Origin: Distichodus sexfasciatus
Lineage: Eukaryota > Chordata > Actinopteri > Characiformes > Distichodontidae
DNA: 64,000 nt
Direction: 5' to 3'
Assembly (NCBI GenBank): GCA_032718565.1
Contig: JAVGVS010000018.1
Location: 1,966,254 to 2,030,253 of the forward strand
How positions within the stretch are numbered: position 1 is the stretch's first letter; each line of letters starts with the position of its first letter. The notes beneath the pieces are model-generated. The model was not told the origin of the DNA and did not search any database. It saw only the letters and a program-made list of their open reading frames with translations. Both the position numbers and the translations under genes were made by a program. This document shows positions 37,001 to 49,539 of this stretch, in pieces.

Positions 37001-39759
37001 CTTCAGTAGAACCTCATAATCAGAATGAAGGTTTATCCAGTAGGCCAACTTTGACAGTACTTTCAGGTGATTTGCCCAGTGGACAAGAAATTGTCACTGA
37101 AAGGAACTCTGAAGCTGAAAAACTTTCTACACCGCCTGGTGAAGATGGCAAAATGATAGAAATTGAAAGGGCATTACAACGCCTAGACTTGGTAGATGTA
37201 CTTACCCAAGAGACGTTAAAGGTTGATGTGAACGCCACCCAAAATGTAACACCCCATTCTGAAATTGCGACAAAGAGAAATGAAACCAATGGTAAGGGAG
37301 GTCAGACCAAACCTGCTTTCAAACCATTCAGGTGTACTGAAGAGGGATGTATCTATGGTGCCATGACAAAGGAAGCCTTATTCAAACACCTAAGCAGGGT
37401 ACATGACTTCAGCGAGGACAAAATAAAGGAACTGAAAAAGAATCCGGACCAATTGTCACCATACGCTTGCAGTTTGTGTTCCAAGACATTTACCAGGACA
37501 ACAGGCCTAAAAATCCATTACAAAAATGTACATCACTTGTCAAAAGAAGAAATGTCTAAACTGAAAATTGGCAGAGAATATAAGAGAACGCAAAGACTGA
37601 CCTCTGAATCAAAATATGCAAACAACATCCAGGTTAACAGTCAGATACAGAGTATTTTGTCAATGACGACTCAGACAGCATCAAATGCCGTTTTAAGAAT
37701 GCCTTGTGCTAATGTAAAAAGAGAATCAGGCCATTTAACAGAACAAAATCAGTGTCTTCAGCAAGGCCCTGTGAGAACAAGTCTGAGTTGTGAAGTGGCA
37801 GGTATGCCACAGCAAAATACAGGTCCTGATTTAACATCAGAAGAAGGTGCAAAAACAGTTCAAGGAACCTGCCCTACTGCCAGTACCACCAGTGTGCCAT
37901 GTGCATCAGTAAATATGAAGCAAGTGGACCTGGAAATCACAGGAAACACTGCTACTCCTGGCCCAAACCCAAGTCAGTGTGGTACTTATACACCTAAACA
38001 TGTCGAAGACTCCATCATAAAAAAGAACCACCCCAAAAAAATACAATGTAAAGAGAAAGTTGAGGTTCCTAAAAAGGATCAAATGCCTAAAAATGTTGGG
38101 TTGAGCATTGATTCCCTTGATTCAAATGATGAGATTACTTTCTTCAGGCCATACCGATGTGTTCATGAAGGATGTGTGGCTGCCTTTTCTATACAACAAA
38201 ACCTTCTGCTGCATTACAAGGCAATGCATCAGTCTGAGCAAGAAGAGGAAAGTAAAATTACTAGTGATCAAGGTACCGGGCCTGTTCGCATCCATGAATT
38301 TAAGTGTCAAGTCAAAGAATGTTCCAAGGTTGTCTCCAAAGTGACCAGCTTATTAAAGCATTATCTTTTGCTTCACAGATGCACATTAGAAAAAGCAAGT
38401 GCTTTGCTCTCGGGTGTCGAGGTAGGCACCTTCCAGTGTGATCAGTCCAAATGTCCAGCATACTTCACCTGTCATTTAAAGTACATTGATCACATTAAGA
38501 ATGACCACAAGGCAATTAAAGTTTCGGCAGATGGGGACTTTGAGAGCGTGGATCTCACTTTCAAATGTGAATATGATGGTTGCGACCGTGTCTATACCAC
38601 CAAGTCAAATTTGCAGCGGCATCTGTTGAAAAAACACAATGCTACATTTGAAACAGTAAAACAGCTCAGAAAAAACAGAGAAGAGCAAAACATGTCTGCA
38701 AAAATAGTTGTGACTAGTGCAAATCCCAATAATGGGAAGGAGAATATTGGTGGAAACAAACTCAAACTGAAGAAAAAAAACAAGAAAAAAGAGGAGAAAA
38801 CACGTAATCATTGGACGAGTTTTGGAAAGCCTTCTCTTAAGTCCTTGGATGAAGCTTCTGCTTTGTGCACTGGAATGTTCCCACTGCAGTACCCTTGTAT
38901 GATCAAGGGGTGCGACTCAGTCTTGAGTACAGAGCGGCTTATATTCAAACATTATACTACTCATGGTTTAACAGAGAGGTTCATTGAAGGTCAGCGGAGC
39001 CATTTCATATTTTGCAAGAAGAACTTTAGATTAAAGAGCAGAGATATAACAAATATGGATGATGGTTCAACAGATATGTCTGAGATGGACAAGAAAATGG
39101 AGGAAAATCCAAAGAAAAATGACGCAGAGGATCCTCTGGTTAAGCCTCATGACCCAGAGCCTGAAAAAGAAACGCCGCCTGAAACTGAAAAGCCAGTTGA
39201 GGGCAATTGTTTATCCTTACTGATGCCAGTAGTTAAACGCAAGAGGGGGCGTCCACGAAAGTCAGAACAGAGGCTGAAAGTCAACCCAGAAAGGAAACAG
39301 AGTCTGAGAAACTGCCTTCTTGATAAAGACTGTGTAAAAAAAGTTTCAAGAGCTACATCAAATTCTTCATCTTTCCGGGAGGAGCAGGCCGAGAGTGGTG
39401 TTGCACAAAAACTCTTCAGTCCTTTAGGGTTTAAGGCATCAATCCTGAAGTTATTTGAAGAATCTTCATCCAGAAACTCTTTTAAGAGAAAAAGTACAAG
39501 TGATTGGACTGACATGCCTTTGAAACGCCAGCAGAAAATTCACCAACAAAACGTTAATCGTTTCAACAGAAGGTCTGGGTTTCGAGAGGTGGATGAAGAC
39601 CACAATCTTGTTCGTTTCAGAAATCCTCTGAACCTGGAGTCTGTGAATAACGTTAAGATTGTCATGGATGAAAGCTTTTCCAATGGTGCTGATCTTTTGC
39701 TGAAACAACTTCAGGACATGCGGCCCATGGTCATATTAAAAAAATGGCTGTGCAGTTGA
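26880..39759 (+). CDS. znf292: Zinc finger protein 292
   Basis: Large nuclear C2H2 protein, a probable transcription factor; human ZNF292 is linked to neurodevelopmental disorder. Coding exons: 26880-27029, 29736-29890, 29997-30075, 30409-30544, 30668-30870, 32744-32880, 33280-33418, 33502-39759; all phases join, giving 2,418 residues (human about 2,720). It starts MAEEEAEKEYDTRLETAALR. The first 330 residues are helical and finger-free. I count about 16 C2H2-type fingers, all in the last exon: an early cluster (YCVLCDKEF, FRCPICTKTF, then five to residue about 820), one near residue 1010, one degenerate C2HC-like (ICCRCYREF), and a late cluster (FRCTEEGC to YPCMIKGC). Linkers are not the TGEKP type. 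An AT-hook (KRGRPRK) lies near residue 2250. The last exon alone is 6.26 kb. Intron 5 carries a hAT-like element. Orc3 follows in the same direction. Confidence 0.95.
27950..28046. repeat. (TA)n(GT)n microsatellite in znf292 intron 1
   Basis: A short TG run, then about 46 nt of uninterrupted TA, then about 24 nt of GT and a final short TA run. It is a compound dinucleotide repeat and probably length-variable. Confidence 0.95.
28090..28180. repeat. Interspersed-repeat fragment in znf292 intron 1
   Basis: The motif attctttatttgtcatgtgc is a stretch often met in dispersed teleost repeats. No ends could be defined. The rest of the 2.7-kb intron (27030-29735) shows nothing else recognisable. Confidence 0.35.
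31116..32432. mobile_element. Complete non-autonomous hAT-like DNA transposon
   Basis: The element starts TAGGGATGCACCGAT and ends ATCGGTGCATTCCTA, giving 15-bp terminal inverted repeats with one mismatch. It is flanked on both sides by a perfect 8-bp target duplication TTACAAAA (31108-31115 and 32433-32440), the size made by hAT transposases. Near both ends are further ATCGG-rich subterminal repeats. The 1.3-kb interior is more GC-rich than the surrounding intron and holds no ORF resembling a transposase, so it must have been moved in trans. It lies in intron 5 of znf292 and leaves the coding frame untouched. Perfect target duplications suggest a fairly young insertion. Confidence 0.92.
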
Positions 39760-41083
39760 TGACGGAGTTTGAGACTGACGTCTACATGTCCCTTCAAAGT
39801 TTTGCACTCAGGATTAGATGTTACATGCTGCAGACAGGTACATCAGATGACATTTTAATGGTGTTCAAGCATGGTTTAATTTGGGAAGACAAAAAAGATT
39901 CTTAAACAAGCTATTAATTTTAAAAATTTAAATACCATTATGTACATTAGGGTTTAAATGTTATGTAGAAACATTTGTATTTATGAAGTTAATTCCCTTT
40001 TAAAGATTAGCATTTGCTAAATTTAATATTTTACACACATGCTGAAAAATGTTTTGATATATCCCTATGGGATTTTCTTTCCTTTTTTTAAGTATATATT
40101 TATTTTTTACTTCACGGTAGTGTATAGTAATGTACATGTCTTCCACACAATATTCAATAAAAGTAACCTGAATGCTTTCTGTAATGCGATACTGTTTTCT
40201 TTTTCTACTTTTTTAATTATTCAAATTATTATACAACCTGACTTGCCACTGTTAATGTTTGTTTCCTTATGCCTAAAATACTATTTACTCCTGTGTTTAG
40301 ACAGGTAGCATCTCCTGTGAAAATTAAATCTCGGTTTTTGAGGACTGAATAAAAAATGGTATTTCTAAAAAGGAACCAATTTTAGTTTAACCATCTCACT
40401 TTAAGAAGTTAAACAAGAAAGCCTTTTATCAAGCAGCAGCTTTCTGCACTACCACATAGTCTTTGTCTCTACTTAGTCCACACCTAAATTCAACACCTTG
40501 AGCTTCATGAGTTTAAAATAGCAGTGTTTAGGGGGAAAATACTGAAATGTGGAGGCTGCAAGATCTCGATCAGATTTAGGAGAAACAGCTCTGCATTATG
40601 AATGGCTAGACCAGATCCTCCAGCAGCGCACACACATTGTATAAAATAGAGGCAAATATCAAAATTTCTTTAGCAAGTTTTATGTGTAGTCACACTCTGT
40701 AGTTATGTGTAAACCTGGTGCTTTTCGAGACTGCAAGAATAAAATTGAGGAAATAATTAAAATGATAGAAAATGTTCACCTAAAGTATTTTAATATTTTT
40801 TTGTATGTACTGCAATTACTTCTGTAATGGATAATGCTGTAAGGGAGATAATCTGGTTCGTATCACAGGTAATGAAAAAAAGGCTAAAAGCTGTGGTGGC
40901 AGGATCTAGTTTAGAAGTCGTATGGACTGAGGATAGAATTTTCGGAAATTCTATTTGAGTCATAATTCTTCAGAAACCATCGTCTAACAAGCCTACGTTG
41001 CACATACACAGTTTCAACCAACGGTTCGTGGGATGTTTAGCAGTAAAGAAGGGTTGGTCCCTCAGCCTTTACCCTCCTCTCTT
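39760..41083 (+). other. znf292: znf292 3' UTR and spacer to orc3
   Basis: Non-coding. Poly(A) signals AATAAA at 40156-40161, 40348-40353 and 40738-40743 are candidates for znf292 transcript ends. Sequence after about 41040 becomes GC-rich as the orc3 promoter begins. Confidence 0.6.
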
Positions 41084-41189
41084 ACGTCAGCGCGCACGTC
41101 TCCAAGCGCGGGAAAACTAACCGGAAGCGGCGTTGTGTCTCCAGGATAAACTTAGCAGTCTGCCTGAGAACGACAAGAAGTACGCCAAC
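41084..41189 (+). promoter_or_regulatory. orc3: orc3 promoter with E2F, CRE-like and ETS motifs
   Basis: Within 110 nt of the start codon are TTACGTCAG (41092-41100 region, CRE/ATF-like), GCGCGGGAAAA (41106-41116, an E2F-type site on the opposite strand) and CCGGAAGC (41121-41128, ETS type). There is no TATA box. E2F control fits a replication-licensing gene. Motif calls are by consensus only. Confidence 0.55.
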
Positions 41190-44100
41190 ATGTCCACATC
41201 TTCAGTATCGAAGGTAAAGTTGAATGTTTTACGGATACGAAAACACAGCTTGATGCTAACGTAACTCCTTTTATTCCCCAGGCATGACAGAAGCGAGAAT
41301 ATAAGAAACGAGCGCATGCAAAGTGCTTGATTGAGGCTTGTGTCGGTGTGTTTGTGATACCAGTAGAAATAATCTCCCAAATTCTCCTCTACTTCTCTTT
41401 TACAAACAAGACCACCTAGCGGTTTTAAATCAAGACGACGAACGTAACCTGGCAGTGAAGCATCACTAGCAGCACTACGTTCCGTGCCCGTAAATTCGCA
41501 GTTCATGATTTGTGAAGTAATATGGGAGAGATGTTTTGAAATACAAATTGTGGCTGTAACTATAGTCACATCACACAACGTTCAGTGTCGAGTAAGATAC
41601 ATTCAGATTTTTAAGAGATTTTTGCTGCTTAAAACAAAGCTAAAACGTCCTTAAATCACCCAATCCTTCTGAAATGGTTAATTCTTTACTCGTTGAAGTA
41701 TTCGCGTTATGAAATACTGTATTTATGGCTTTCTATTTTTGTGCGCTTTCGTTTTTTTTATGTTGATGGATTACAAACAATGCAAATTGCTCTGTATAAT
41801 GACAAAATATAAATGTTATCCCACACATGCTCAAACTTGAAGTCATGTCTGTCATGTCGTATCAGATCTAAAGGTTTGAATGAATATTGATTAATTTTCA
41901 TGTATGCTTGGGGACAGGATTTTAGGTATTTATGAAGACCTGTTAGACCCCTAAAAGATAGAGTGGATATTTTGATACCTGATGAAAAAGTACATAAATA
42001 GTAAGAAAAGTTCCATCTTTTATTCGAAAAACCAAAAGAGAGTTCAAAACGTTTCTGTTTGCTACTTGGGCTAAGGTTGGACTTGAGCGTAGTATTAAAC
42101 CTAGTTCTTGTGGGCAATGTAAGTAAACTAGAATTAAGCATTTGCATTAACATGCATGTAAATATTTCTGGTGAAAGGATTTATTAATTAACATGTTTAA
42201 TCTGGTGATTTAATGATTCTTGTTTAGTAATTAAAATATACATTTTTGACTGTTGATGGTGCAAGTATCTTTCAACCCTCTGCCTTTCTCACAATACTGT
42301 CTGGCTTATTTTTTGTTTTAGGGCTGTTTCGTCTTCAGGCCGAGTTCTAAGAAAAGGAAGCGTACTGTTTGTATAGGTAGGTAGTATACAGCCATGTTCA
42401 TTTTTGCCATCCACCCTGTTCAAACAAATGACAATAACCCACGTTTTGATAAGTTCTCCTTCTCATACAGAGGACTGTTTTGTTGATGACAGTGAAGACC
42501 GTGGGTATGGCAGAGAACGTTTTCGAATTTGTCAAAGTCTTTGGGAGAAAATTAAAACAGATACAGAGGTTTGTATTCTTATGTGAGATCTTGGAAGATT
42601 TGGATCATATAGTGGTAATTACATGTTTTTCCTCTGAGACATGACCTTGGTAACCAAATGTCTTCCCCAGATACTGCAAGATGAGCTAAATAAGAAAATC
42701 CTGGACAGCTTCTTAGAGTTCATCAAAAAGTGTACCTCAAGCTTCCTGTCAAGAACTGATGACTGGGCTTCTCTCATGAGAGCCAGTGAAATCCCTACTG
42801 CTGCTTTGGTGCTAGGTATGTAGATGTTATATCTATTATTGATTTTCAAATTCTTTAGAAACATGCCTTCTAATGGAATAGATAATAAACTATGGTGCAC
42901 CTTTATTTATAGGAGTGAATGTTCCAGATCATGATATGACGTTTCGGAGCCTTTCAGACCTTTTGAAGGAGTCTGTCACTCCTTTTGCAGTGTCTTTAGA
43001 AGCCAGCGAATGTGGAAGTATGGTCAATTTTTCTTTAGTTAAAATGATTATTGTGGATTGTGTGTTGTATGAATCATTTTATGCAATTAATGAATTATAT
43101 GCCAGATTTCTGATCAACGTCAGCATACTGCTTAGCATTATTATGATAATTTTCCGGTCCACCACACAGCTGTGAAGAACCTGATGCAGCGTGTTTTAGA
43201 AAGGCTGATGGGAGTTGGCGTGTCAGTAGAGGAAGATGAGGAGGAGCCTGGTAATTGTAGTGTTCCTGTTCTAATGAAGAGAGTGCCCTGCTCAATCAGT
43301 GCGCTTTGTCAGTGGTACAAGACGGTTACTAAGGTAAAGAGGCCTATAAACTTTCAAATTGCTGTGTACACAGAGCTGGGAATAAAATAGTTGAAAAAGT
43401 CCATTGTTTGTGATTGATGCTTGTAGAATCATACCAAGTCTCCAGGCAAAGGAAGCAATGCAGGGAATGAATTCTCACAAAGTCCACCAATTGTAGTTAT
43501 TTTCAAAGACTTTGAGGCTTTCAGTCCACGCATTCTGCAGGACTTTATCCTTATCTGCAGGTAAGTGATTTCTGGTGTGTGGAAAAATTTGCTGTGCTTG
43601 GTGTACTTCTTTTTTACAAAATATTTTTGATTGTTCTCAGATTTTCATTCATTTAATCTGTATAATTCTAAAGTGCAACAAGAGAATTATTCTTTTTTTT
43701 TTAACTAATCATAATGTTCTGAACAGCCGTTATGTCCAGGAACTTCCGCTGATCTTCGTCTTTGGCATTGCCACATCTCCCAGCACCATTCAGCACATGC
43801 TTCCTCACTCTGTGTCGTCTTTGTTGTGTATTGAGCTCTTTCAGTCACTCTCTTGTACCCAGCATCTTGCTACTGTTATTGACAAGGTATTTTTGGCTAA
43901 ACAACGTTGTTTTCATGCATCACATTTATATTATTTATGTTATCTGATTGTGTTTTACCATTTCCTTTATCTTACTTTTATTTTTGTTTGTTTTACAGCT
44001 GCTTTTGACCCCTCAGTTTCCCTTCAAACTCAGCGGTAAGGTTCTGCAGGTGTTGGTGAGCATCTTCCTGTATCATGACTTCTCAGTGCGAAACTTCGTC

Positions 44101-47100
44101 AAAGGCTTGCAGGTGAGCAGACAAAGGGACGTAAGTTTTAGCCACTTTAATGGAAACAAAGTTTAGTCCCAGTTATGGGTTATTTGTTGGCAAGTGACCA
44201 AAGGTCAGTAAACTAGAGTGTGACTGACCAATTAGGCAAAGAGGGTTATATCTTGTGTTTGGAAAAAGGAATGTGTAGGATGAATAATGAGGGTGAGAAG
44301 TGTTTCTAATAAATGTTTATTAATGAGCGTAACTGTAAATGACATCCTTAATTTTCTCTAAACTGGTTACTGTATGTTTGGTGATAATTTTCTGCTTTCC
44401 CCAGCTGATGCATGTAGTATTTTTTTTTATTTTTTCTTTTACAGTTAGCTCTGTTGGAACACTTTCATTCCCAGCCTCTCAGTGTTCTCTGCTGTGAGAA
44501 GAAGGAAGCTGTGAAGTGTGTTCAGAAGTTAAGCCACCAGGATGTGGAAATGGTCCGCCAGCTGCCCTCCTTTATGAGGTGAGCTAATTGATGTGAATTA
44601 TTTTGAAAATTAGAAAGAAAGTAACTACTTGTTTGTTTTTTTAAATGTGCTACATGAAAACTCAATCTTGTAACTGTGGAAATATTTGTTATACAAAGTG
44701 GCATCTTGTTGACAAAATCCTGATAATTGCATATGGTCATGGAAATGAATATAAAGCACAGACATGCACAGGTTTGGGGAGCTAGATTGAATCAGCGACA
44801 GAACCTACCATGAGGTTCTGATATATGTTTGTGAAGATGATGTGTCTGACATTATAAATACTCATTTCAGATATGTGGAGGCTCAGGAGCCACAGGAGCA
44901 GGTTCAGCTTCTCACCAGTGATGAGCATGTTAAGGTATGAGCTTCAGTTGTTGGCTGCACTGTTGTCCTTTCTCCATTACATGGGGTTTAATATTCAGTA
45001 TATTACTGGTAAATCATATCATATGAATGTCATGTGTATATGTAACAATTTGTCTATTTAAATGTTTGATTAAAAAGTACTCCATATTTGGCTGAAGTTG
45101 TTAATGATTCGTTTAGCAAAACAAAGTACTACATATTTGGCTGCATTTGTTCAAAAAGCTTGTTGATTTAACCCTAAACATGCATTCATAAACTTGTTTT
45201 GAAACTCTGAAACATGCTTTGAATCTTGTACAGAATGTGTGTCAGAAGTTGCTGAAAGATCTGAGGAAATACCATAAGAGCTTTTATCCTGTTCTCCGCT
45301 GTCTGCATTCCCTCACATCATCTCTGCCAAAGTACCCTCTGGGAAAACAAGTAAGATCTCAGACTTGCTTCATGAAGTCATTGTGTTCCCTTGTTTATAA
45401 TGTGCTTTCACCGACACAAAATACCTTTGTTTAAGATACGGGAGCTGTATATATCCTGCCTAGAGAAGAATGTGTGGGAGACAAATGAGTATGAATCTGC
45501 TATGCAACTTTTGAGGTAATTTTGGATCTGTTCTGTAAAAATTCAAGTATTGTGTAGGCATTAATATATATATATATAAAAAATGTTTTGACATTGTAGC
45601 ACTTAAAAAATACCTTACATTACGTGCACTTGTAAAACCAATAAATAAAATATATGGGGACAGACAATGACTTGATGAGAATTTTGTGCAAGTTGTTAAA
45701 ATGATTGATTAAATATAAAATAACACAAGTGTTATTTTGTATTCATTGTTTCTTGTAATGATAGTTTATTGGAACACAATGTTGCACTTGCTGTTTCATT
45801 TCCAATGAATTACATTTAATCTGTATTTGGAATGTCAAAGTATGTATCAACCTTTAGTGAATCTCTGTTTGTTTTTTTGTAATATCATTTATCTGTAGGA
45901 TGCTTGCAAAAGATGAGCTTGTTACAGCTTTGAGAAAATGTGCTGAAATTTTCCAGTCAAGTAAGACAAAGAAAATGAGAACTGCCCTGCAGCAGCTGGA
46001 GGATTACATTACCAGATTTGAAAATCTTGACCGTGAGTTAAGTGCTACAAAATAAACCAGTTTGGTCATTTTGAAATCCAACCTTTACCCTGTTGTGGGT
46101 GGAAATGGGGCTTTATTAGACTGTAAACAATTTGCATTGTATAGATGAAGTAATTGTTAAAAATATTTTGATATTTGTATTTTTTATCACTTAAATTTTA
46201 CACCATCTGCTACTAGAATTACTTTCTAGAATAAATGCAACATTGTTGTCCTGGTAGATTTGACTGTAGAAAATCCTGGAGAGGAGGCCACGTCACCAGG
46301 AAAGAATCTACAAAGTAAAACCGATCTGTTCCAGCTTCAAAAAGTAATAATGTCTCTTCATTTTAATTCCACTTCTAACTGAATTTTTATTATGTTGTCT
46401 AATTTGAATACATAATGCATAATAAATGCAGTCATGTTTATGCTGTTTTTAGACTCTGTTGGAGATGAAAGAAACCCGAAGAACAAAGAAAATGAGCCAT
46501 TTTGAAATACTGAGGAACGAGGCACTAGATTTTATTGATGGTCTTGTGAGGTTAGTGGAAACCATTTGCTGTAAGCAAATTGTTCCGTCACTCAAAAAGA
46601 AGGATTTAATACTTACTCAAAACAAGAATGTTGAAATGAAAAGAGATTTGGCAGTCAGTCTAAATGTACAAACTGCATTTTAGACAATTAAAAAAACCAA
46701 CAATATTCAACATTGAAACAAAGCACGGTACCGCCTCAGTAGATTGTGTAGAACATCTGCCATAATTCAGCTGTAGTTAGACATAGTCAGAGTCTGTGTT
46801 GTCTCCATGGATAAGATCATAATGTTTTTATTTATTTAGGAGCCACCTGCTTCCACCTGAGCTGCAGCCGCTGAGTGAGGTGAGCTATTACAGCTCCTCT
46901 GGAGTCCTGCGGAGAAATCTCAATGCAACACCTCGCACTGCCATCCAGACTGCACTTAGTCATCCCTTTTACTACCTGCAGGTAGCACAGTTTTCATTTA
47001 AATATTTGCTCAATCCTGAAATAGCATATTCTTGGAGTACATTTGTGAGCTTGTATTTGCAAAGTTATTAGCTTTTTTTATTGTATAGAATGAAAGCCTG

Positions 47101-47757
47101 AAAACAGATGCTGGCACAGTCTCCAATGCCGCTCCAGATATCTGCATAGTCTACAAGCTCCATTTGGAATGTGGGCGGCTCATCAACCTCTATGACTGGC
47201 TTGAGGTCAGAACAGATTTTATCATTATTAATACTAGATAAACATGCCATTAATTGCTTATTTACCTTTTGCGGAACTATTGTGCATTTCAGGCATATGC
47301 AACAGTGGTATCAGCAGCGGAAGGAAAGGATCCTGACTCTGAAGAGTACGGTAAAGTCGATGAGTTCAAGCAGTATCCTTTATTTGCAAATCCTATTATA
47401 TCTGCTAGTTTCCATCTTCATACAAGTCTAAAATGCAGTTGTACACAAAACGAGTAAAAATGCCTGCCTGAATATTGTGTTGTGTAAAGTGTTTGTGCGG
47501 TATGGATAAGCACAAATAATCTTGTTTGAATAAATGTCTATACTCCCTACGGAGTGCTTAAGTACCCAAGTAGGGCGTTAATAAGGAGCAGTGGTTTTTT
47601 ACACAATGTTATTATAGATCTTCATTATGGTTATTGTCCTTAACAAAACAGTGCTCGTTTCATTCAAGCAGTTTCTGAACTGGAGTTCCTGGGCTTTGTG
47701 AAATCAACCAAGCAGAAAACCGACCATGTGGCAAGACTGACTTGGGGAGGCTGTTAA
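41190..47757 (+). CDS. orc3: Origin recognition complex subunit 3
   Basis: Orc3 is a core subunit of the six-protein complex that marks replication origins and loads MCM. Coding exons: 41190-41213, 42322-42376, 42471-42568, 42671-42815, 42913-43017, 43170-43333, 43427-43560, 43727-43886, 43999-44112, 44445-44578, 44871-44934, 45234-45350, 45436-45515, 45899-46032, 46258-46343, 46453-46550, 46840-46981, 47089-47205, 47293-47372, 47652-47757. Phases join to 718 residues (human 711-712). It starts MSTSSVSKGCFVFRPSSKKR, has the conserved ORC3 N domain (LIFVFGIATSPSTI, FQSLSC, KVLQVLVSIFLYHDFSV), a helical middle (RCLHSLTSSLPKYPLG) and the C-terminal winged-helix end KQKTDHVARLTWGGC. The first exon codes for only eight residues and is followed by a 1.1-kb intron. 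Copy and splice sites look intact. AATAAA at 47775-47780 lies 18 nt past the stop codon. Confidence 0.95.
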
Positions 47758-47780
47758 GGCCCGTTTTCAGTTAGAATAAA

Positions 47781-48941
47781 ATGATTACTTTTTGATATTT
47801 GTATTCTGTTCTGTGTTTCAACACTAATTCAATGTGAAAATTTGGAATGAACATTGCATACACTAAAACATATTTAGTATGTTTACAAGTGTTGATATTC
47901 ATGATGCAGATGTGTTTAAAGACAACATTCAGAAAATCAAGACGTCAGCCTATACAAAGTTGTTCATGTTCAATGCGTCAGATGTAGACCACTGTATAGT
48001 TCAAGAAAAATGTCATGAACATGTCATCAATTACAAGTAAAATTTTAACTTACAGAGTCAGTTGCATTTCCTCTACAGTACCATGTATTTAAATAGTAAG
48101 TCTTTTTGTATTTCTTGGCTAAGCTTGAGGAGGAGAATTGACCCAAGACTCTTTACTACTTTTTCACTTTCCTATGCTAAAAGAATTGGTGCTTCGAGCG
48201 ACAGTCAGTCTTTTTTTGCTACATCAGTACAATTCTGTTGTATCTACAGCTAAATGTAAAACTAAATTACAAATGCTAAATTTGAAAAATGGTGCTACAC
48301 CTTCCAGGAGTGACATTACTGCACATGTTTAAAAAAACAAACAGAACACTTTCCACACAAATCTTTAATAATAAAATGTAATGTTTGGTACAGTATACAC
48401 AGGAAAGCATAAAGACAGCAAGTGTGTTTGGGGACACAATTTACGATCTCTAAAGCACTAAACGCAGTGTTTCTTAACCCAAATCACAGCGTACTGTGGG
48501 GTTTGTATTACAAAGTTGAATTTGTGGATGAACTAACTTTATGCCCATGGTAGAGCCGAGCTGCTCAGTTCACAACAGACTCCATTTAAACAATGTAAAT
48601 TGGTCAGTTTGCCAAATTACAAATCCCATATTGTTATACAAGGCCCTGGTGTGTTGAAGGAAAACGGGATACTGAAGTTCTAAAGCAATGAAATAAAAAT
48701 AATGGCAGCGATACATTTTGGATTGCCTGCCTACTAGTATCTAAGCACATCTGAAATGGCTGTTGAGAAAATAACATGGCAACCTGTCCTGAAAAACATA
48801 ATCCACCTATTCTGAAACGCAAGAAATGTGAAAGAAGGCTCATGGCATATATTATAAGTAGGCCACTGGTATAATAACAGACAAAAAGGTCTGTATACAT
48901 TTACAAGAGGAAGCACCCAGGTTCACAAGGAACAAGAACAT
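47781..48941. other. Spacer, orc3 to akirin remnant
   Basis: Tail-to-tail spacer. The right part would be the 3' UTR of the former akirin gene on the minus strand. A minus-strand ATTAAA around 48369-48364 is a possible old poly(A) signal. No other gene or clear repeat seen. Confidence 0.45.
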
Positions 48942-49466
48942 GTGAGCGTGAGTGTCACTAAGTTATTTCAAAACGGCTGTGTAGTGTAATCTGTGGACAT
49001 TCAGCTCAGTAAACTGCAGCAATTTAAGTCAATAGCATCTTGGCATGAGGTTGGCATTCTCAGGATACATCTTTAAAGGAACAAAAATAAATCATGTTAA
49101 ACCCAATATAACGACGTTGTAGACATGCAAGTAATTTGTGCGTATGTGTGTGCTGAAAAGTGGTGATAAGGTTAATACTCACAGCTAGCAGGTTGTTCCT
49201 CAAATCGCCTCATTAGCTGATCATGTGTGAACTTCACAAAGGTGTCATACTGTTCTGTAACACAAACCAACCCTGGATTAAATCACTGGAGAAACTAGAA
49301 GAAATTCTCTCATATAGTTACTTGGTATAAACATTAGAGACTTTAGATTTTTATGCATCTTTAAAAGAGTAGGAAAAAAAAGGGAAAACTTACTCCCCAA
49401 AGTGAATTAATTTTAAATTATGGTCATTTCCATTTTTATTTAAATACATCTTGCAGTATGTATCTA
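48942..49466. repeat. Left arm of a 525-bp inverted repeat (carries akirin exons 4-5)
   Basis: Reverse-complement match to 51965-52489 over 525 bp. The two arms are nearly identical by eye, with a few small indels and substitutions near the microsatellite end. The shared edges are gtgagcgtgagtgtcac (48942-48958) and the tatcta side of a microsatellite. The spacer between arms is about 2.5 kb. Confidence 0.93.
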
Positions 49467-49504
49467 TATATATATGTATATCTATCTATCTATATATATC
49501 TATA

Positions 49505-49539
<35 letters not shown>

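Noticed and set aside
43575..44166. Long open frame spanning orc3 exons 8 and 9
   Set aside because: It runs through introns. Splice sites at 43560, 43727, 43886 and 43999 give the conserved ORC3 sequence instead.
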